64,000 bases of DNA from Comamonas testosteroni (GTDB lineage Bacteria; Pseudomonadota; Gammaproteobacteria; Burkholderiales; Burkholderiaceae_C), in NCBI RefSeq assembly GCF_003569915.1, contig NZ_KZ984439.1, forward strand, positions 310,001-374,000. Reading direction: 5' to 3'. The notes under the pieces were generated by a model. The model saw nothing but the letters and a program-made list of their open reading frames with translations. It did no database searches and was not told the origin of the DNA. The stretch's first letter is position 1; the number at the start of each line of letters is the position of its first letter. Below, piece by piece: positions 17,504 through 26,273 of this stretch. The translations under genes were made by a program, and so were the position numbers.

Positions 17504-17883
17504 TTTGAGTGTCTCCTTCGAGAGGGGGTAGCTATCAGAGCGCTGCCAACATTTTCTGCACACCGCGCTGTACACAGCGGCAAAAAAACGTAAGCACGTT
17601 CTCAAAACCGAATCAGTGAGTGCGGCTCATCACGCGATGGTGGCAAGTGCCACACCGCGCGGAGCGCGGCACAGCCCCGTTCAGGCGCTCCCCGGATTAA
17701 ACCGATTCACTGTCTCGATGCCGAGGGAGTTTCGCACATTTTTTTCCAATTTCAAATGGTGCTTCGTGATTTCACTATTTAAAAAATGCTGCAAATGCAC
17801 ATACAGTGAAGCACCCCAAAACAGTCGTCCACACGACAAAAATACTCGGATAAAGCACTCGGTCTCTCCCCTACACTGACGGG
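17504..17883. other. Divergent promoter region between aceE and the sensor kinase
   Basis: 380 bp with no gene. Two adjacent short hairpins lie in it: GTGGCA/TGCCAC (17640-17653) and CCGCGC/GCGCGG (17655-17669). The part nearer the kinase (about 17730-17880) is AT-rich and is the likely promoter zone. I could not assign a specific regulator site; a PdhR-type operator was looked for and not found. Confidence 0.45.
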
Positions 17884-20451
17884 ATGCAATCAAGCCCTTC
17901 GGAACTGGAAATAAAGGACGCGGAAAACGCGCAATCCGTTGCCTCGCCTGTGCGCTGGTGGCGCAGTTGGTGGCGTTCGCTGTCACCCACCCGTCAGGAT
18001 CGTTATGCCGCACTGGCGCCGCTGGCATCGGTGCTGATGTTCATGGCTGCAATCATTGCGTCTTTCTGGTACTTGCGCACGGAAGAAGTGGACCGCGAGC
18101 AGGAAGCGCTGCGTCGTGACGTGGAATATGCGCAGCAGCGTGTGCGCCTGCGCCTGCTGGAGCGCCAGGAGCAATTGATGCGCATGGCCCGCGATGTGGG
18201 TACGCGCGATATGCGCAAGAGCGACTTCGACAGCCGCGCCGAAGCGCTGATCAGCCAGTACCCTGAACTGCAATCCATCACCTGGGTGGATGACAAGCGC
18301 CATATTCTGCAAAGCCAGGCCGCGCCCACCGTGGGCACCGATCAGCTGCGCGTGGTGGGTGAGGTGCTGCACAAGGGCGAGACCCTGCATGCCTTCCAGC
18401 AGGCGCGCGAGATGCTGCAGCCTATCTATGTACAGGAGAAGGCCACGCCCAATGAGCAGCCGCCGCTGCTGCAGTTGCATGTACCCATCAGCAACAACAG
18501 CCGCTATCAGGGTGAGTTGCTCGCCGAGTTCTCGGTGGACAGCCTGCTGCGCTATGGCACGCCCACCGAGGTCATGGCCCGCTATGCCATCACCATGCTC
18601 GACAGCCAGGGCCAGGTGCTGGCCGGCACGGCGCTGACGCCGCGCAAGACGCCCAGCGAATTGCTGCACTGGCGTGCCATTGCCAATGAATATGAGGTGC
18701 CCGTCTCGCCCGTGGGCATTTCGCTGATGCTGCGCGCGCAGGCTTACCGCACCTCGCTGGGCGTGGTGGGCAGCGGCCTGTTCTGGCTGGTGGGCACACT
18801 CTCGGCCATGACCGCCTGGCTGCTGCTGGCGACATGGCGCCACACACGCCGCCGCCAGCGCGCCCAGGAGGCGCTGGTCGCAGAGACCAACTTCCGCCGA
18901 GCCATGGAGAACTCCGTGCTGACTGGCATGCGGGCGCTGGACTTGCAAGGCCGCATTACCTACGTGAACGCCGCCTTCTGCCAGATGACGGGCTGGAGCG
19001 AGAAGGAGCTGGTCGGTCAGGTGCCGCCCTACTCCTACTGGCCGGACAATGATTACGACAATCTCCATTCGCAGCTGCGCGAGGAATTGTCGAGCAAGAC
19101 CATCGTGGGCGGCTTTCAGGTGCGCGTGAAGCGCAAGAACGGCTCGCTGTTCGATGCGCGGCTGTATGTCTCGCCGCTGATCGATGCCCACGGTCAGCAC
19201 ACGGGCTGGATGTCGTCGATGACGGACATTACGGAGCCCAACCGCATCCGCGAACAGCTTTCTGCCTCTTATGAGCGCTTTACCATTGTTCTTGAAGCAC
19301 TGGATGCTTCTGTTTCCGTAGCACCTTTGGGCAGTGCCGAGCTGCTGTTTGCCAACAAGCTTTACCGCCAGTGGTTTGGCTCCCACACCGAGGGGCATCT
19401 GCAACTGGTGGCACAGGCAGGCAAGCTGCCGATCCGCCACCAGCCCGAGGTCGAGGACGAGGACGGACTCATGGGCCTGCCCACGGACAGCCTGACCAGC
19501 GCGCGCAGTGAAAACGCCGAAATCTTTGTGCCCAGCCTGGGCAAGTGGCTGGAGGTACGCTCGCGCTACCTGAGCTGGGTGGACGGGCGTCTGGCGCAGA
19601 TGGTGATCTCCACCGACATCACCCAGCGCCGCCTGGCCGAGGAGCAAGCCGCCGCCCAGGCCGAGAAAGCCCAGACCGCCAGCCGCCTCATCACCATGGG
19701 CGAGATGGCGTCCAGCGTGGCCCACGAGCTGAACCAGCCGCTGACCGCCATCAGCAACTACAGCTCCGGCATGCTCACGCGCCTGGCCAATGGCACACTG
19801 ACTGAAGAGCAGATGAAGTTTGCGCTGGAGAAAACCGCCCACCAGGCCCAGCGCGCCGGGCAGATCATTCAGCGCATCCGCTCCTTCGTCAAAAAGAGTG
19901 AGCCCAACCGCACGCTGTCCCAGATCTCCGAGATGGTCAACGAAGCCTTGGAGCTGGCCGGCATCGAGTTGCGCCGCCGCAATGTGCAACTCTCGGCCCA
20001 TGTGGCCGAGCGCATGCCGCCCATCATGGCGGATGCCATCCTGATCGAGCAGGTTCTCATCAATCTGATGAAAAACAGTGCTGAGTCGATTGATATGTCG
20101 GACCGCCCCGCCGGCCAGCGCAGTGTGGAGCTGCGCGTACGGCCACAACAGTTCGAAGGCCAGCAAGGTGTTGAATTCATGGTGGAAGACACCGGCAAGG
20201 GCCTGCCACCCGAGGTTCTGGAGCACTTGTTCGAGGCTTTCTTCTCGACCAAGAGCGAAGGCATGGGCATAGGTTTGAATCTATGCCGTTCAATTGTGGA
20301 GTCCCATCAAGGCCGAATGCGTGCCGAGAACCTCTACAATGGCCCAGAAGTCATTGGCTGCCGGTTCTCGTTCTGGCTGCCGCTGGCCACGGGTGTGGAG
20401 ACGACAACACTCAACACGACAAGCGAACCCATAAAGAGGACGATTGCATGA
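17884..20451 (+). CDS. Membrane-bound PAS sensor histidine kinase
   Basis: An 855-residue kinase. A transmembrane helix at about residues 45-65 and another near 297-318 bracket a periplasmic sensor domain. One or two PAS domains follow (about 335-455, including RITYVNAAFCQMTGWSEKEL, and about 460-580), then the dimerisation/phosphoacceptor helix with ASSVAHELNQPLTAISNY (H614) and an ATPase domain (NLMKNSAES; VEDTGKGLPPEVLE; GMGIGLNL). The phosphoacceptor and N, G1 and G2 boxes are intact, so it should be active. Its stop overlaps the start of a FixJ-type regulator by 4 bp (ATGA). Architecture resembles DctB/FixL-class kinases; the signal is unknown. Confidence 0.9.
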   Translation: MQSSPSELEIKDAENAQSVASPVRWWRSWWRSLSPTRQDRYAALAPLASVLMFMAAIIASFWYLRTEEVDREQEALRRDVEYAQQRVRLRLLERQEQLMRMARDVGTRDMRKSDFDSRAEALISQYPELQSITWVDDKRHILQSQAAPTVGTDQLRVVGEVLHKGETLHAFQQAREMLQPIYVQEKATPNEQPPLLQLHVPISNNSRYQGELLAEFSVDSLLRYGTPTEVMARYAITMLDSQGQVLAGTALTPRKTPSELLHWRAIANEYEVPVSPVGISLMLRAQAYRTSLGVVGSGLFWLVGTLSAMTAWLLLATWRHTRRRQRAQEALVAETNFRRAMENSVLTGMRALDLQGRITYVNAAFCQMTGWSEKELVGQVPPYSYWPDNDYDNLHSQLREELSSKTIVGGFQVRVKRKNGSLFDARLYVSPLIDAHGQHTGWMSSMTDITEPNRIREQLSASYERFTIVLEALDASVSVAPLGSAELLFANKLYRQWFGSHTEGHLQLVAQAGKLPIRHQPEVEDEDGLMGLPTDSLTSARSENAEIFVPSLGKWLEVRSRYLSWVDGRLAQMVISTDITQRRLAEEQAAAQAEKAQTASRLITMGEMASSVAHELNQPLTAISNYSSGMLTRLANGTLTEEQMKFALEKTAHQAQRAGQIIQRIRSFVKKSEPNRTLSQISEMVNEALELAGIELRRRNVQLSAHVAERMPPIMADAILIEQVLINLMKNSAESIDMSDRPAGQRSVELRVRPQQFEGQQGVEFMVEDTGKGLPPEVLEHLFEAFFSTKSEGMGIGLNLCRSIVESHQGRMRAENLYNGPEVIGCRFSFWLPLATGVETTTLNTTSEPIKRTIA

Positions 20452-21101
20452 GTTTGATACCCAAAAAAGGCACTGTTTACGTTGTTGACGACGACGAAGC
20501 CGTTCGCGATTCCCTGCAATGGCTGCTGGAAGGCAAGGACTACCGGGTGCGGTGCTTTGACTCCGCCGAGACCTTTTTGTCACGCTACGACCCCCGCGAA
20601 GTAGCCTGCCTGATCGTAGACATCCGCATGGGTGGCATGACCGGCCTGGAACTGCAGGACCGCCTGCTCGAGCGCAAGTCTCCCCTGCCCATCGTCTTCA
20701 TCACCGGCCACGGCGATGTGCCCATGGCAGTGAACACCATGAAAAAAGGCGCGCTGGACTTTATCCAGAAGCCTTTCAACGAGGAAGAACTGGTCGGTCT
20801 GGTCGAGCGCATGCTGGACCACGCCCGAGAAGCTTTCGCCGGTCACCAGCAAGCGGCCAGCCGCGACGCGCTGCTGGCCAAGCTCACCGGCCGTGAAGCC
20901 CAGGTGCTCGAGCGCATCGTCGCCGGCCGCCTGAACAAGCAGATCGCCGACGACCTGGGCATCTCCATCAAGACTGTGGAAGCCCACCGCGCCAACATCA
21001 TGGAAAAGCTCAACGCCAACACCGTGGCTGATCTGCTCAAGATTGCCCTGGGTCAAGGCCAGACCGCAGCCGCCGCCAAGGCCGCTGCTGCGCTGAACTG
21101 A
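20448..21101 (+). CDS. FixJ/NarL-type response regulator
   Basis: A 217-residue regulator with a receiver domain (VVDDDEAVRDSL; phosphoacceptor D58 in LIVDIRMGGMTG; T in FITGHGD; K in DFIQKPF). The C-terminus is a LuxR-type helix-turn-helix (LTGREAQVLERIVAG; NKQIADDLGISIKTVEAHRA). It is translated from an ATG at 20448 that overlaps the kinase stop, with AAAGAGG upstream, so kinase and regulator form a coupled pair. FixJ-family regulators activate promoters on phosphorylation. The targets are unknown; the adjacent aceE operon and folD are possible but unproven. Confidence 0.92.
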   Translation: MSLIPKKGTVYVVDDDEAVRDSLQWLLEGKDYRVRCFDSAETFLSRYDPREVACLIVDIRMGGMTGLELQDRLLERKSPLPIVFITGHGDVPMAVNTMKKGALDFIQKPFNEEELVGLVERMLDHAREAFAGHQQAASRDALLAKLTGREAQVLERIVAGRLNKQIADDLGISIKTVEAHRANIMEKLNANTVADLLKIALGQGQTAAAAKAAAALN

Positions 21102-21197
21102 GACGAACAACCGATACACACGCGATGGGAGGCCACTTCAATCGCGCGATAATTGAAGGAGCACTGGTCAGGGCCACGCCTTAGCCAACTCCTATTC

Positions 21198-21243
21198 TGA
21201 TAGCTGCTAGTGCTTGTAAATCAAGGACTAGCAGCCTTTTTTA
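21198..21243 (-). terminator. Hairpin terminator built from an inverted copy of the dispersed repeat (copy 6)
   Basis: GCTGCTAGT and ACTAGCAGC form a 9-bp stem followed by CTTTTTTATT, a good terminator after the response regulator. The left part, TGATAGCTGCTAG, is the reverse complement of the CTAGCAGCTATCA end of the dispersed repeat, so this copy lies in reverse orientation and works as a plus-strand terminator. Confidence 0.65.
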
Positions 21244-21257
21244 TTGGTAATCCAGCA

Positions 21258-22112
21258 ATGACAGCCCAAATCATCGACGGCAAAGCCCTCTCCGAACAAC
21301 TGCGCAAGGAAGTCGCCACCCGCGCGGCAGCGCTCAAGGCCAAGGGCGTCACGCCCGGTCTGGCCGTGATTCTGGTGGGCGACAACCAGGCTTCCCAGGT
21401 CTATGTGCGCAACAAAGTCAAGGCCTGCGAAGACGTGGGCTTCCACTCGGTGCTGGAAAAGTACGACGCATCCATGACCGAAGCCGAGCTGCTGGCCCGC
21501 GTCGAAGCGTTGAACAACGACCCCAGCATCCACGGCATTCTGGTGCAACTGCCCCTGCCCAAGCACATCGACGACCACAAGGTCATCGAAACCATCTCCC
21601 CCGCCAAGGATGTGGACGGCTTTCACGTCGCCAGCGCTGGTGCGCTGATGGTGGGCGAAGTCGGCTTCAAGGCCTGCACGCCTTACGGCTGCATGAAGAT
21701 GCTGGAATCGATTGGCATGAAGGACCTGCGCGGCAAGCACGCCGTGGTCATTGGCCGCTCCAACATCGTGGGCAAGCCCATGGCCATGATGCTGCTGGCC
21801 GCCAACGCCACCGTCACCGTCACGCACAGCGGCACGGCTGACCTGGCCGCCATGACGCGCCAGGCCGATGTGATCGTCGCCGCCGTGGGCAAAGTCAATG
21901 TGCTGACCGCCGATATGGTCAAGCCCGGTGCCGTGGTGATCGACGTGGGCATGAACCGCAATGCCGAAGGCAAGCTGTGCGGCGACGTGGACTACGCAGG
22001 CGTCAAGGAAGTCGCGGGCTACATCACCCCTGTGCCCGGTGGTGTTGGCCCCATGACGATTACCATGCTCTTGGTCAACACCATGGAATCTGCGGAACGC
22101 GCTGCGCGCTGA
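21258..22112 (+). CDS. folD: Methylenetetrahydrofolate dehydrogenase/cyclohydrolase
   Basis: A 284-residue bifunctional enzyme that interconverts 5,10-methylene-THF, 5,10-methenyl-THF and 10-formyl-THF in one-carbon metabolism. Signature stretches are present: [20 protein letters not shown] with the catalytic lysine, QLPLPKHID, and the NADP-binding [16 protein letters not shown]. It ends with [12 protein letters not shown]. Length matches E. coli FolD (288). I chose the ATG at 21258 over an upstream one that overlaps the terminator. It is monocistronic, bounded by hairpins on both sides. Confidence 0.96.
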   Translation: MTAQIIDGKALSEQLRKEVATRAAALKAKGVTPGLAVILVGDNQASQVYVRNKVKACEDVGFHSVLEKYDASMTEAELLARVEALNNDPSIHGILVQLPLPKHIDDHKVIETISPAKDVDGFHVASAGALMVGEVGFKACTPYGCMKMLESIGMKDLRGKHAVVIGRSNIVGKPMAMMLLAANATVTVTHSGTADLAAMTRQADVIVAAVGKVNVLTADMVKPGAVVIDVGMNRNAEGKLCGDVDYAGVKEVAGYITPVPGGVGPMTITMLLVNTMESAERAAR

Positions 22113-22121
22113 CACCCCCTG

Positions 22122-22206
22122 AGGCGCTATTGCGCCTTCCCCCTCTCTGGCGCTACGCGCCGGAGGGGGACGACAACTCGGTGCGGGGCGGCCCTTCCTC
22201 GTTGTC
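22122..22206. repeat. Three-hairpin REP-like intergenic element after folD
   Basis: Hairpin 1 is AGGCGC/GCGCCT (22122-22137). Hairpin 2 is TCCCCCTC (22138-22145) with GAGGGGGA (22163-22170), enclosing GGCGC/GCGCC. Hairpin 3 is GACAAC/GTTGTC (22172-22206). I recall similar C/G-rich palindromic units as common between genes in Comamonadaceae. Confidence 0.55.
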
Positions 22207-22317
22207 TCTGGCTTGGTACTGCGCTTGTACTGACCGCAAGCTGACGCTATGAAGGCCATAGCATTTATTCCTCTGAGTACGCTTGATTTTCTAGACCTTG
22301 CCGGCACCTAATACAGC

Positions 22318-24357
22318 ATGAGCAATCCACTTCTCGAATCGTCTTCCCTGCCCCTGTTTGACCGCATTCAGCCTGCGGATGTGGGCCCCGCCATCGATGT
22401 GCTGCTGGCACGCGCCAGCGAAGCACTGGAGAAGGTCGTCACACCCGAGTTCCCCGCACAGTGGGAAGCCATCTCGGCCGTGCTCGATGTCGCCACCGAG
22501 AAGCTGGGCACCGCCTGGGCTGCCGTCAACCACTTGAACAGCGTGGCCGATACGCCCGAGCTGCGCGCCGCCTATAACGAGGCGCTGCCGCGCGTGACCG
22601 AGTTCTGGACCAATCTGGGTGCCGACGAGCGCCTGTACGCCAAGTACAAGGCCATTGAGCCCGCCAGCCTCAACAAAGAACAGCGCGCCGCCTGGGACCA
22701 CGCCATGCGCGGCTTTGTGCTCTCCGGGGCCGAACTGCAAGGTGCCGCCAAGGAACGCTTTGCCCAGATTCAGGCCCGCTCTGCCGAGCTGGCGCAAAAG
22801 TTCAGCGAAAACGCGCTGGACGCCACGGATGCTTTTGCCTACTACGCCCAGCTCGATGAACTCGAAGGCGTGCCAGCCGATGTAATTGCCGCCGCCAAGG
22901 CTGCTGCGGAAGCCGACGAAAAGCCCGGCTACAAGCTCACGCTCAAGATGCCTTGCTATCTGCCCGTGATGCAGTTTGCCAAGAGCAGCGCGCTGCGTGA
23001 AAAGCTCTATCACGCCTATGTGACCCGTGCCTCCGACCAGGCCGAGGGCGACGCTGCCAAGTTCGACAACACGGCTGTGATGAAGGAAATTCTGGCGCTG
23101 CGCCAGGAAGAATCGCAGCTGCTGGGCTACAAGAACTTTGGCGAAGTTTCGGTCGTGACCAAAATGGCCAAGTCCCCCAAGGAAGTCATAGACTTTCTGC
23201 GTGAACTGGGCCAGCGCGCGCGCCCCTACGCCGAAAAAGACGTGGCCGACCTGCGCGCCTTTGCCAAGGCCGAGCTGGGCATTGCCGAGCCCCAGCCCTG
23301 GGACTGGGCCTTTATCGGCGAAAAGCTCAAGGAAGCCCGCTACTCCTTCAGCGAGCAGGAACTCAAGCAATACTTCCCAGCGCCCAAGGTGCTGGCCGGT
23401 CTGTTCAAGATTGTCGAGACCCTGTTTGAAGTAGCGATCCGCCGCGACGAAGCACCGGTGTGGAACCCCTGCGTGGAGTTCTACCGCATTGAGCGTGCCG
23501 GTCAGTTGGTCGGCCAGTTCTATCTGGACCCGCAGGCCCGCAAAGGCAAGCGCGGCGGTGCCTGGATGGACGATGTGCGCACCCGCTGGCTGCGCCCCGA
23601 CACCCATCAGCTGCAAACGCCTGTGGCCCATCTGGTCTGCAACTTTGCAGCCGGTGTGGACGGCAAGCCTGCGCTGCTCACGCATGACGACGTGATCACC
23701 CTCTTCCACGAAACCGGCCACGGCCTGCACCACATGCTCACGCAAGTCAGCGAGCGCGATGTCTCTGGCATTGCTGGTGTGGAATGGGATGCCGTGGAGC
23801 TGCCCAGCCAGTTCATGGAAAACTTCTGCTGGGAGTGGGATGTGCTCAAGCACATGACCGCCCATGTCGACACCGGCGAGGCTCTGCCCCGCACGCTGTA
23901 CGACAAGATGATTGCGGCCAAGAACTTCCAGTCCGGCATGCAGACGCTGCGCCAGATCGAGTTCGCGCTATTCGACATGCTGCTGCACACCGAGCACAAC
24001 CCGGCAGATGACTTCATGCCGCTGCTGAAAAAAGTGCGCAGTGAAGTGGCTGTGCTGCCCTCGCCCGCCTACAACCGCATGGCCCATACCTTCAGTCATA
24101 TCTTTGCGGGTGGCTATGCCGCTGGTTACTACAGCTACAAATGGGCCGAGGTGCTGAGCGCCGACGCCTATGCCGCGTTTGAAGAAACCGCGCTGCCCGA
24201 CGGTTCGCCCAACCCCGAGACTGGCCGCAAATACCGCCAATCGATTCTGGAAGCCGGTGGCAGCCGCCCCGCGATGGAGTCCTTCAAGGCCTTCCGTGGC
24301 CGCGAGCCGCAGATTGATGCGCTGCTGCGCCATCAGGGCATGGCGCAAGCGGCCTGA
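22318..24357 (+). CDS. prlC: Oligopeptidase A (M3 family zinc peptidase)
   Basis: A 679-residue M3 peptidase with the zinc site FHETGHGLHHML (HExxH) and downstream glutamate in the segment ending MENFCWEWDVLKH. Length matches E. coli PrlC (680). It degrades short peptides in the cytoplasm, including signal peptides and lipoprotein-derived fragments. In this order it follows folD, a neighbour arrangement I associate with related Burkholderiales. It ends at a hairpin terminator. Confidence 0.94.
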   Translation: MSNPLLESSSLPLFDRIQPADVGPAIDVLLARASEALEKVVTPEFPAQWEAISAVLDVATEKLGTAWAAVNHLNSVADTPELRAAYNEALPRVTEFWTNLGADERLYAKYKAIEPASLNKEQRAAWDHAMRGFVLSGAELQGAAKERFAQIQARSAELAQKFSENALDATDAFAYYAQLDELEGVPADVIAAAKAAAEADEKPGYKLTLKMPCYLPVMQFAKSSALREKLYHAYVTRASDQAEGDAAKFDNTAVMKEILALRQEESQLLGYKNFGEVSVVTKMAKSPKEVIDFLRELGQRARPYAEKDVADLRAFAKAELGIAEPQPWDWAFIGEKLKEARYSFSEQELKQYFPAPKVLAGLFKIVETLFEVAIRRDEAPVWNPCVEFYRIERAGQLVGQFYLDPQARKGKRGGAWMDDVRTRWLRPDTHQLQTPVAHLVCNFAAGVDGKPALLTHDDVITLFHETGHGLHHMLTQVSERDVSGIAGVEWDAVELPSQFMENFCWEWDVLKHMTAHVDTGEALPRTLYDKMIAAKNFQSGMQTLRQIEFALFDMLLHTEHNPADDFMPLLKKVRSEVAVLPSPAYNRMAHTFSHIFAGGYAAGYYSYKWAEVLSADAYAAFEETALPDGSPNPETGRKYRQSILEAGGSRPAMESFKAFRGREPQIDALLRHQGMAQAA

Positions 24358-24379
24358 TCTGGACCTCCCCCTGCACAAC

Positions 24380-24397
24380 GCCCCGGCCTACCGGGGC
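24380..24397 (+). terminator. Terminator of prlC
   Basis: GCCCCGG (24380-24386) and CCGGGGC (24391-24397) form a 7-bp stem with a 4-base loop, followed by CTTTTTC. Confidence 0.75.
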
Positions 24398-24516
24398 CTT
24401 TTTCATGGAGCTGACAGGCTCAGCGCGACTGTCAGCCAGTCTGGCATTTACCGTGTCACCAGCGCTTGCTTCACGTTATGCTCGCTCACTATCGACCGTA
24501 GCCTCACACTGACTTC

Positions 24517-25200
24517 ATGCCCAGCCGCACCCCAACCCCTCAGCGCCCCACTCAACTGCCATGGATCGCCGCATTGCTGCTGGCTTGCGCTGGCCTTGCC
24601 GCCCCGCTGGCACAGGCCCAGGGCGTGTACCGCATTGTCGGGCCTGATGGACGGGTGACCTTCTCGGACCGCCCCCAACCCGGCAGCGCTCAACCCAAGG
24701 CCGAAGCCGCGCAGGCAAGCTCCAGCACGGCTAATACCAGCAATGCCCAACTGCCTTATGCGCTGCGCCAGACGGCAGACCGCTACCCCGTCACCCTCTA
24801 TTCAAGCAAGGACTGCGAGCCCTGCGAAGAAGCCCGCAACTATCTGCGCGGGCGTGGCATCCCGTTCAGCGAGCGCACGGTGGAGACCGCTGCCGATCTC
24901 ACGGCATTCAAAAAGCTCAGCGGCCAGGACATCCTGCCCTTTGCCACCATCGGCAGCCAGCACCTCAAGGGCTTTGCCGCCGATAGCTGGACGCAGTATC
25001 TGAATGCGGCGGGCTATCCCGCGCAATCGGCCCTGCCTGCCAATTACCGCCCACCCGCAGCGCGCCCGCTGACCACGCCAGCACCCGCCGAAAAGGCCAA
25101 GCCGGCCGAGCCTGCGGAACGTGCAGCGCCTGCGCCCGCCCGAACCACGCCAGCCCCCGGCACGCCAACCCCCAACAACCCCGCCGGTCTGCGCTTCTAG
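24517..25200 (+). CDS. Exported DUF4124/glutaredoxin-fold protein
   Basis: A 227-residue protein. It has a signal peptide ending about ...AAPLAQA, a DUF4124 segment (GVYRIVGPDGRVTFSDRP, about residues 36-53) and a glutaredoxin-like domain (VTLYSSKDCEPCEEARNYL, with redox-type Cys-x-x-Cys, about 91-165). The tail is long and Pro/Ala-rich. The DUF4124 plus glutaredoxin combination is a known envelope protein type in betaproteobacteria and may act in periplasmic thiol chemistry. The start may be a few residues off; translation begins near 24517. A small membrane protein follows 6 bp later. Confidence 0.8.
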   Translation: MPSRTPTPQRPTQLPWIAALLLACAGLAAPLAQAQGVYRIVGPDGRVTFSDRPQPGSAQPKAEAAQASSSTANTSNAQLPYALRQTADRYPVTLYSSKDCEPCEEARNYLRGRGIPFSERTVETAADLTAFKKLSGQDILPFATIGSQHLKGFAADSWTQYLNAAGYPAQSALPANYRPPAARPLTTPAPAEKAKPAEPAERAAPAPARTTPAPGTPTPNNPAGLRF

Positions 25201-25206
25201 GCCCCC

Positions 25207-25419
25207 ATGATCACCGCACCGCGATTCAAAACTGCCGTGCTGGTGATCGTGCCGGTACTGCTGACCTGCTGGTCCATCGCCGACGCTGGCCTGCGCAGCA
25301 ACTTGAACCGGCTTGGCTATGAACTTTTTGTCGGAATGTTCTTCACGGCTTACGGACTGCTGCTGGGGATCGGTGAACTCACCCCTTATTTGCGAAAATG
25401 GATTGAAATTAGCTTTTAG
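25207..25419 (+). CDS. Small inner-membrane protein
   Basis: 70 residues with two hydrophobic helices (AVLVIVPVLLTCWSIADAG, about 10-28, and LFVGMFFTAYGLLLGIGEL, about 40-58). It begins 6 bp after the previous stop and has no ribosome-binding site of its own, which suggests translational coupling. Function unknown. Confidence 0.6.
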   Translation: MITAPRFKTAVLVIVPVLLTCWSIADAGLRSNLNRLGYELFVGMFFTAYGLLLGIGELTPYLRKWIEISF

Positions 25420-25453
25420 CCTATATAAATCATAGGCAATCAGCTATCAATAA
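25411..25453 (+). repeat. Dispersed palindromic repeat, copy 7
   Basis: TTTTAGCCTATATAAATC, then ATAGGCAATCAG, then CTATCAATAAA. The copy begins inside the last codons of the small membrane protein and its TAG stop lies within the repeat (25417-25419). Confidence 0.6.
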
Positions 25454-25465
25454 AGAAGCATCCAC

Positions 25466-25499
25466 AAAAAAGCCGCCTGCAATGCAAGGCGGCTTTTTT
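25466..25499. terminator. Bidirectional terminator between convergent genes
   Basis: AAAAAAGCCGCCT (25466-25478) and AGGCGGCTTTTTT (25487-25499) form a 13-bp stem with A and T tracts on both sides. It can stop transcription from the left and from rpiA on the right. Confidence 0.8.
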
Positions 25500-25540
25500 G
25501 TATCTGAAAGGACTGACTAGCAGTCCTTCAGGTTTGCTGA

Positions 25541-26239
25541 TCAGTATTCCAGCGTCTTCACACCTTGGGCCGTACCCAGCAGGCAGACAGCGGCCTTCTG
25601 GTGTGCAAACACGCCCACCGTGACCACGCCAGGCCATTGGTTGACTTCGGACTCAAAAGCCAGCGGGTCGGCAATCTTGAGGCCTCGCACATCCAGAATC
25701 TGCTGGCCGTTATCGGTGATCAGCGGCGCGCCATCCTTCATGCGGATCTGCGCGCTCACGCCAGCGCCCATGGCTTCAAAGCGGCGCGCAATCTGGCCTG
25801 CAGACATGGGAATCACTTCCACGGGCAGCGGGAAGTTGCCCAGCACATCCACCAGCTTGGATTCATCAGCAATGCAGACAAAGCGGTCGGCCAGAGCCGC
25901 CACAATCTTTTCACGCGTCAGCGCCGCGCCGCCGCCCTTGACCATATGGCCCTTGCCATCGATCTCGTCCGCACCGTCGATATACACGGCCAGACGCTTG
26001 ACTTCGTTGGCATCAAACACGGTGATGCCCAGGGCCTTCAGGCGCTCTGTGCTGGCGACCGAGCTGGACACCGCGCCGGGAATCTGGTCCTTGATGGTGG
26101 CCAGAGCGTCGATGAATTTGTTGACCGTGGAGCCTGTGCCCACGCCCACAATTTCACCGGCTACCACATATTTCAGGGCAGCTTGTCCGACCAAAGTTTT
26201 CAGTTCATCTTGAGTAAGAGGTGCAGCAGATGTCGTCAT
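25541..26239 (-). CDS. rpiA: Ribose-5-phosphate isomerase A
   Basis: A 232-residue enzyme that interconverts ribose-5-phosphate and ribulose-5-phosphate in the pentose phosphate pathway. Visible motifs are [16 protein letters not shown] (phosphate site), DGADEID and [14 protein letters not shown] with the catalytic region. I chose the ATG at 26239 ([12 protein letters not shown]), which fits family length. Only 34 bp separate it from the divergent pyrD start, so the two promoters must overlap or lie partly within coding sequence. Confidence 0.93.
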   Translation of the reverse strand: MTTSAAPLTQDELKTLVGQAALKYVVAGEIVGVGTGSTVNKFIDALATIKDQIPGAVSSSVASTERLKALGITVFDANEVKRLAVYIDGADEIDGKGHMVKGGGAALTREKIVAALADRFVCIADESKLVDVLGNFPLPVEVIPMSAGQIARRFEAMGAGVSAQIRMKDGAPLITDNGQQILDVRGLKIADPLAFESEVNQWPGVVTVGVFAHQKAAVCLLGTAQGVKTLEY

Positions 26240-26273
26240 GAGGGAAAATCCAGAGAATCCTGCGATTATCTCC

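Noticed and set aside
13037-17593. 1,518-codon plus-strand frame opposite aceF and aceE
   Set aside because: Spurious antisense frame spanning two certain genes; histidine- and glycine-rich with no recognisable domain.
17504-17883. PdhR-type operator upstream of aceE
   Set aside because: A CCAATTTCAAATGG-like stretch was considered, but the symmetry is too poor to call a site.
17884-21101. TtrS/TtrR tetrathionate sensor pair
   Set aside because: The two-component pair is 16 kb from ttrBCA, next to aceE and folD, and its architecture is a general PAS kinase/FixJ pair; nothing in the sequence ties it to tetrathionate.
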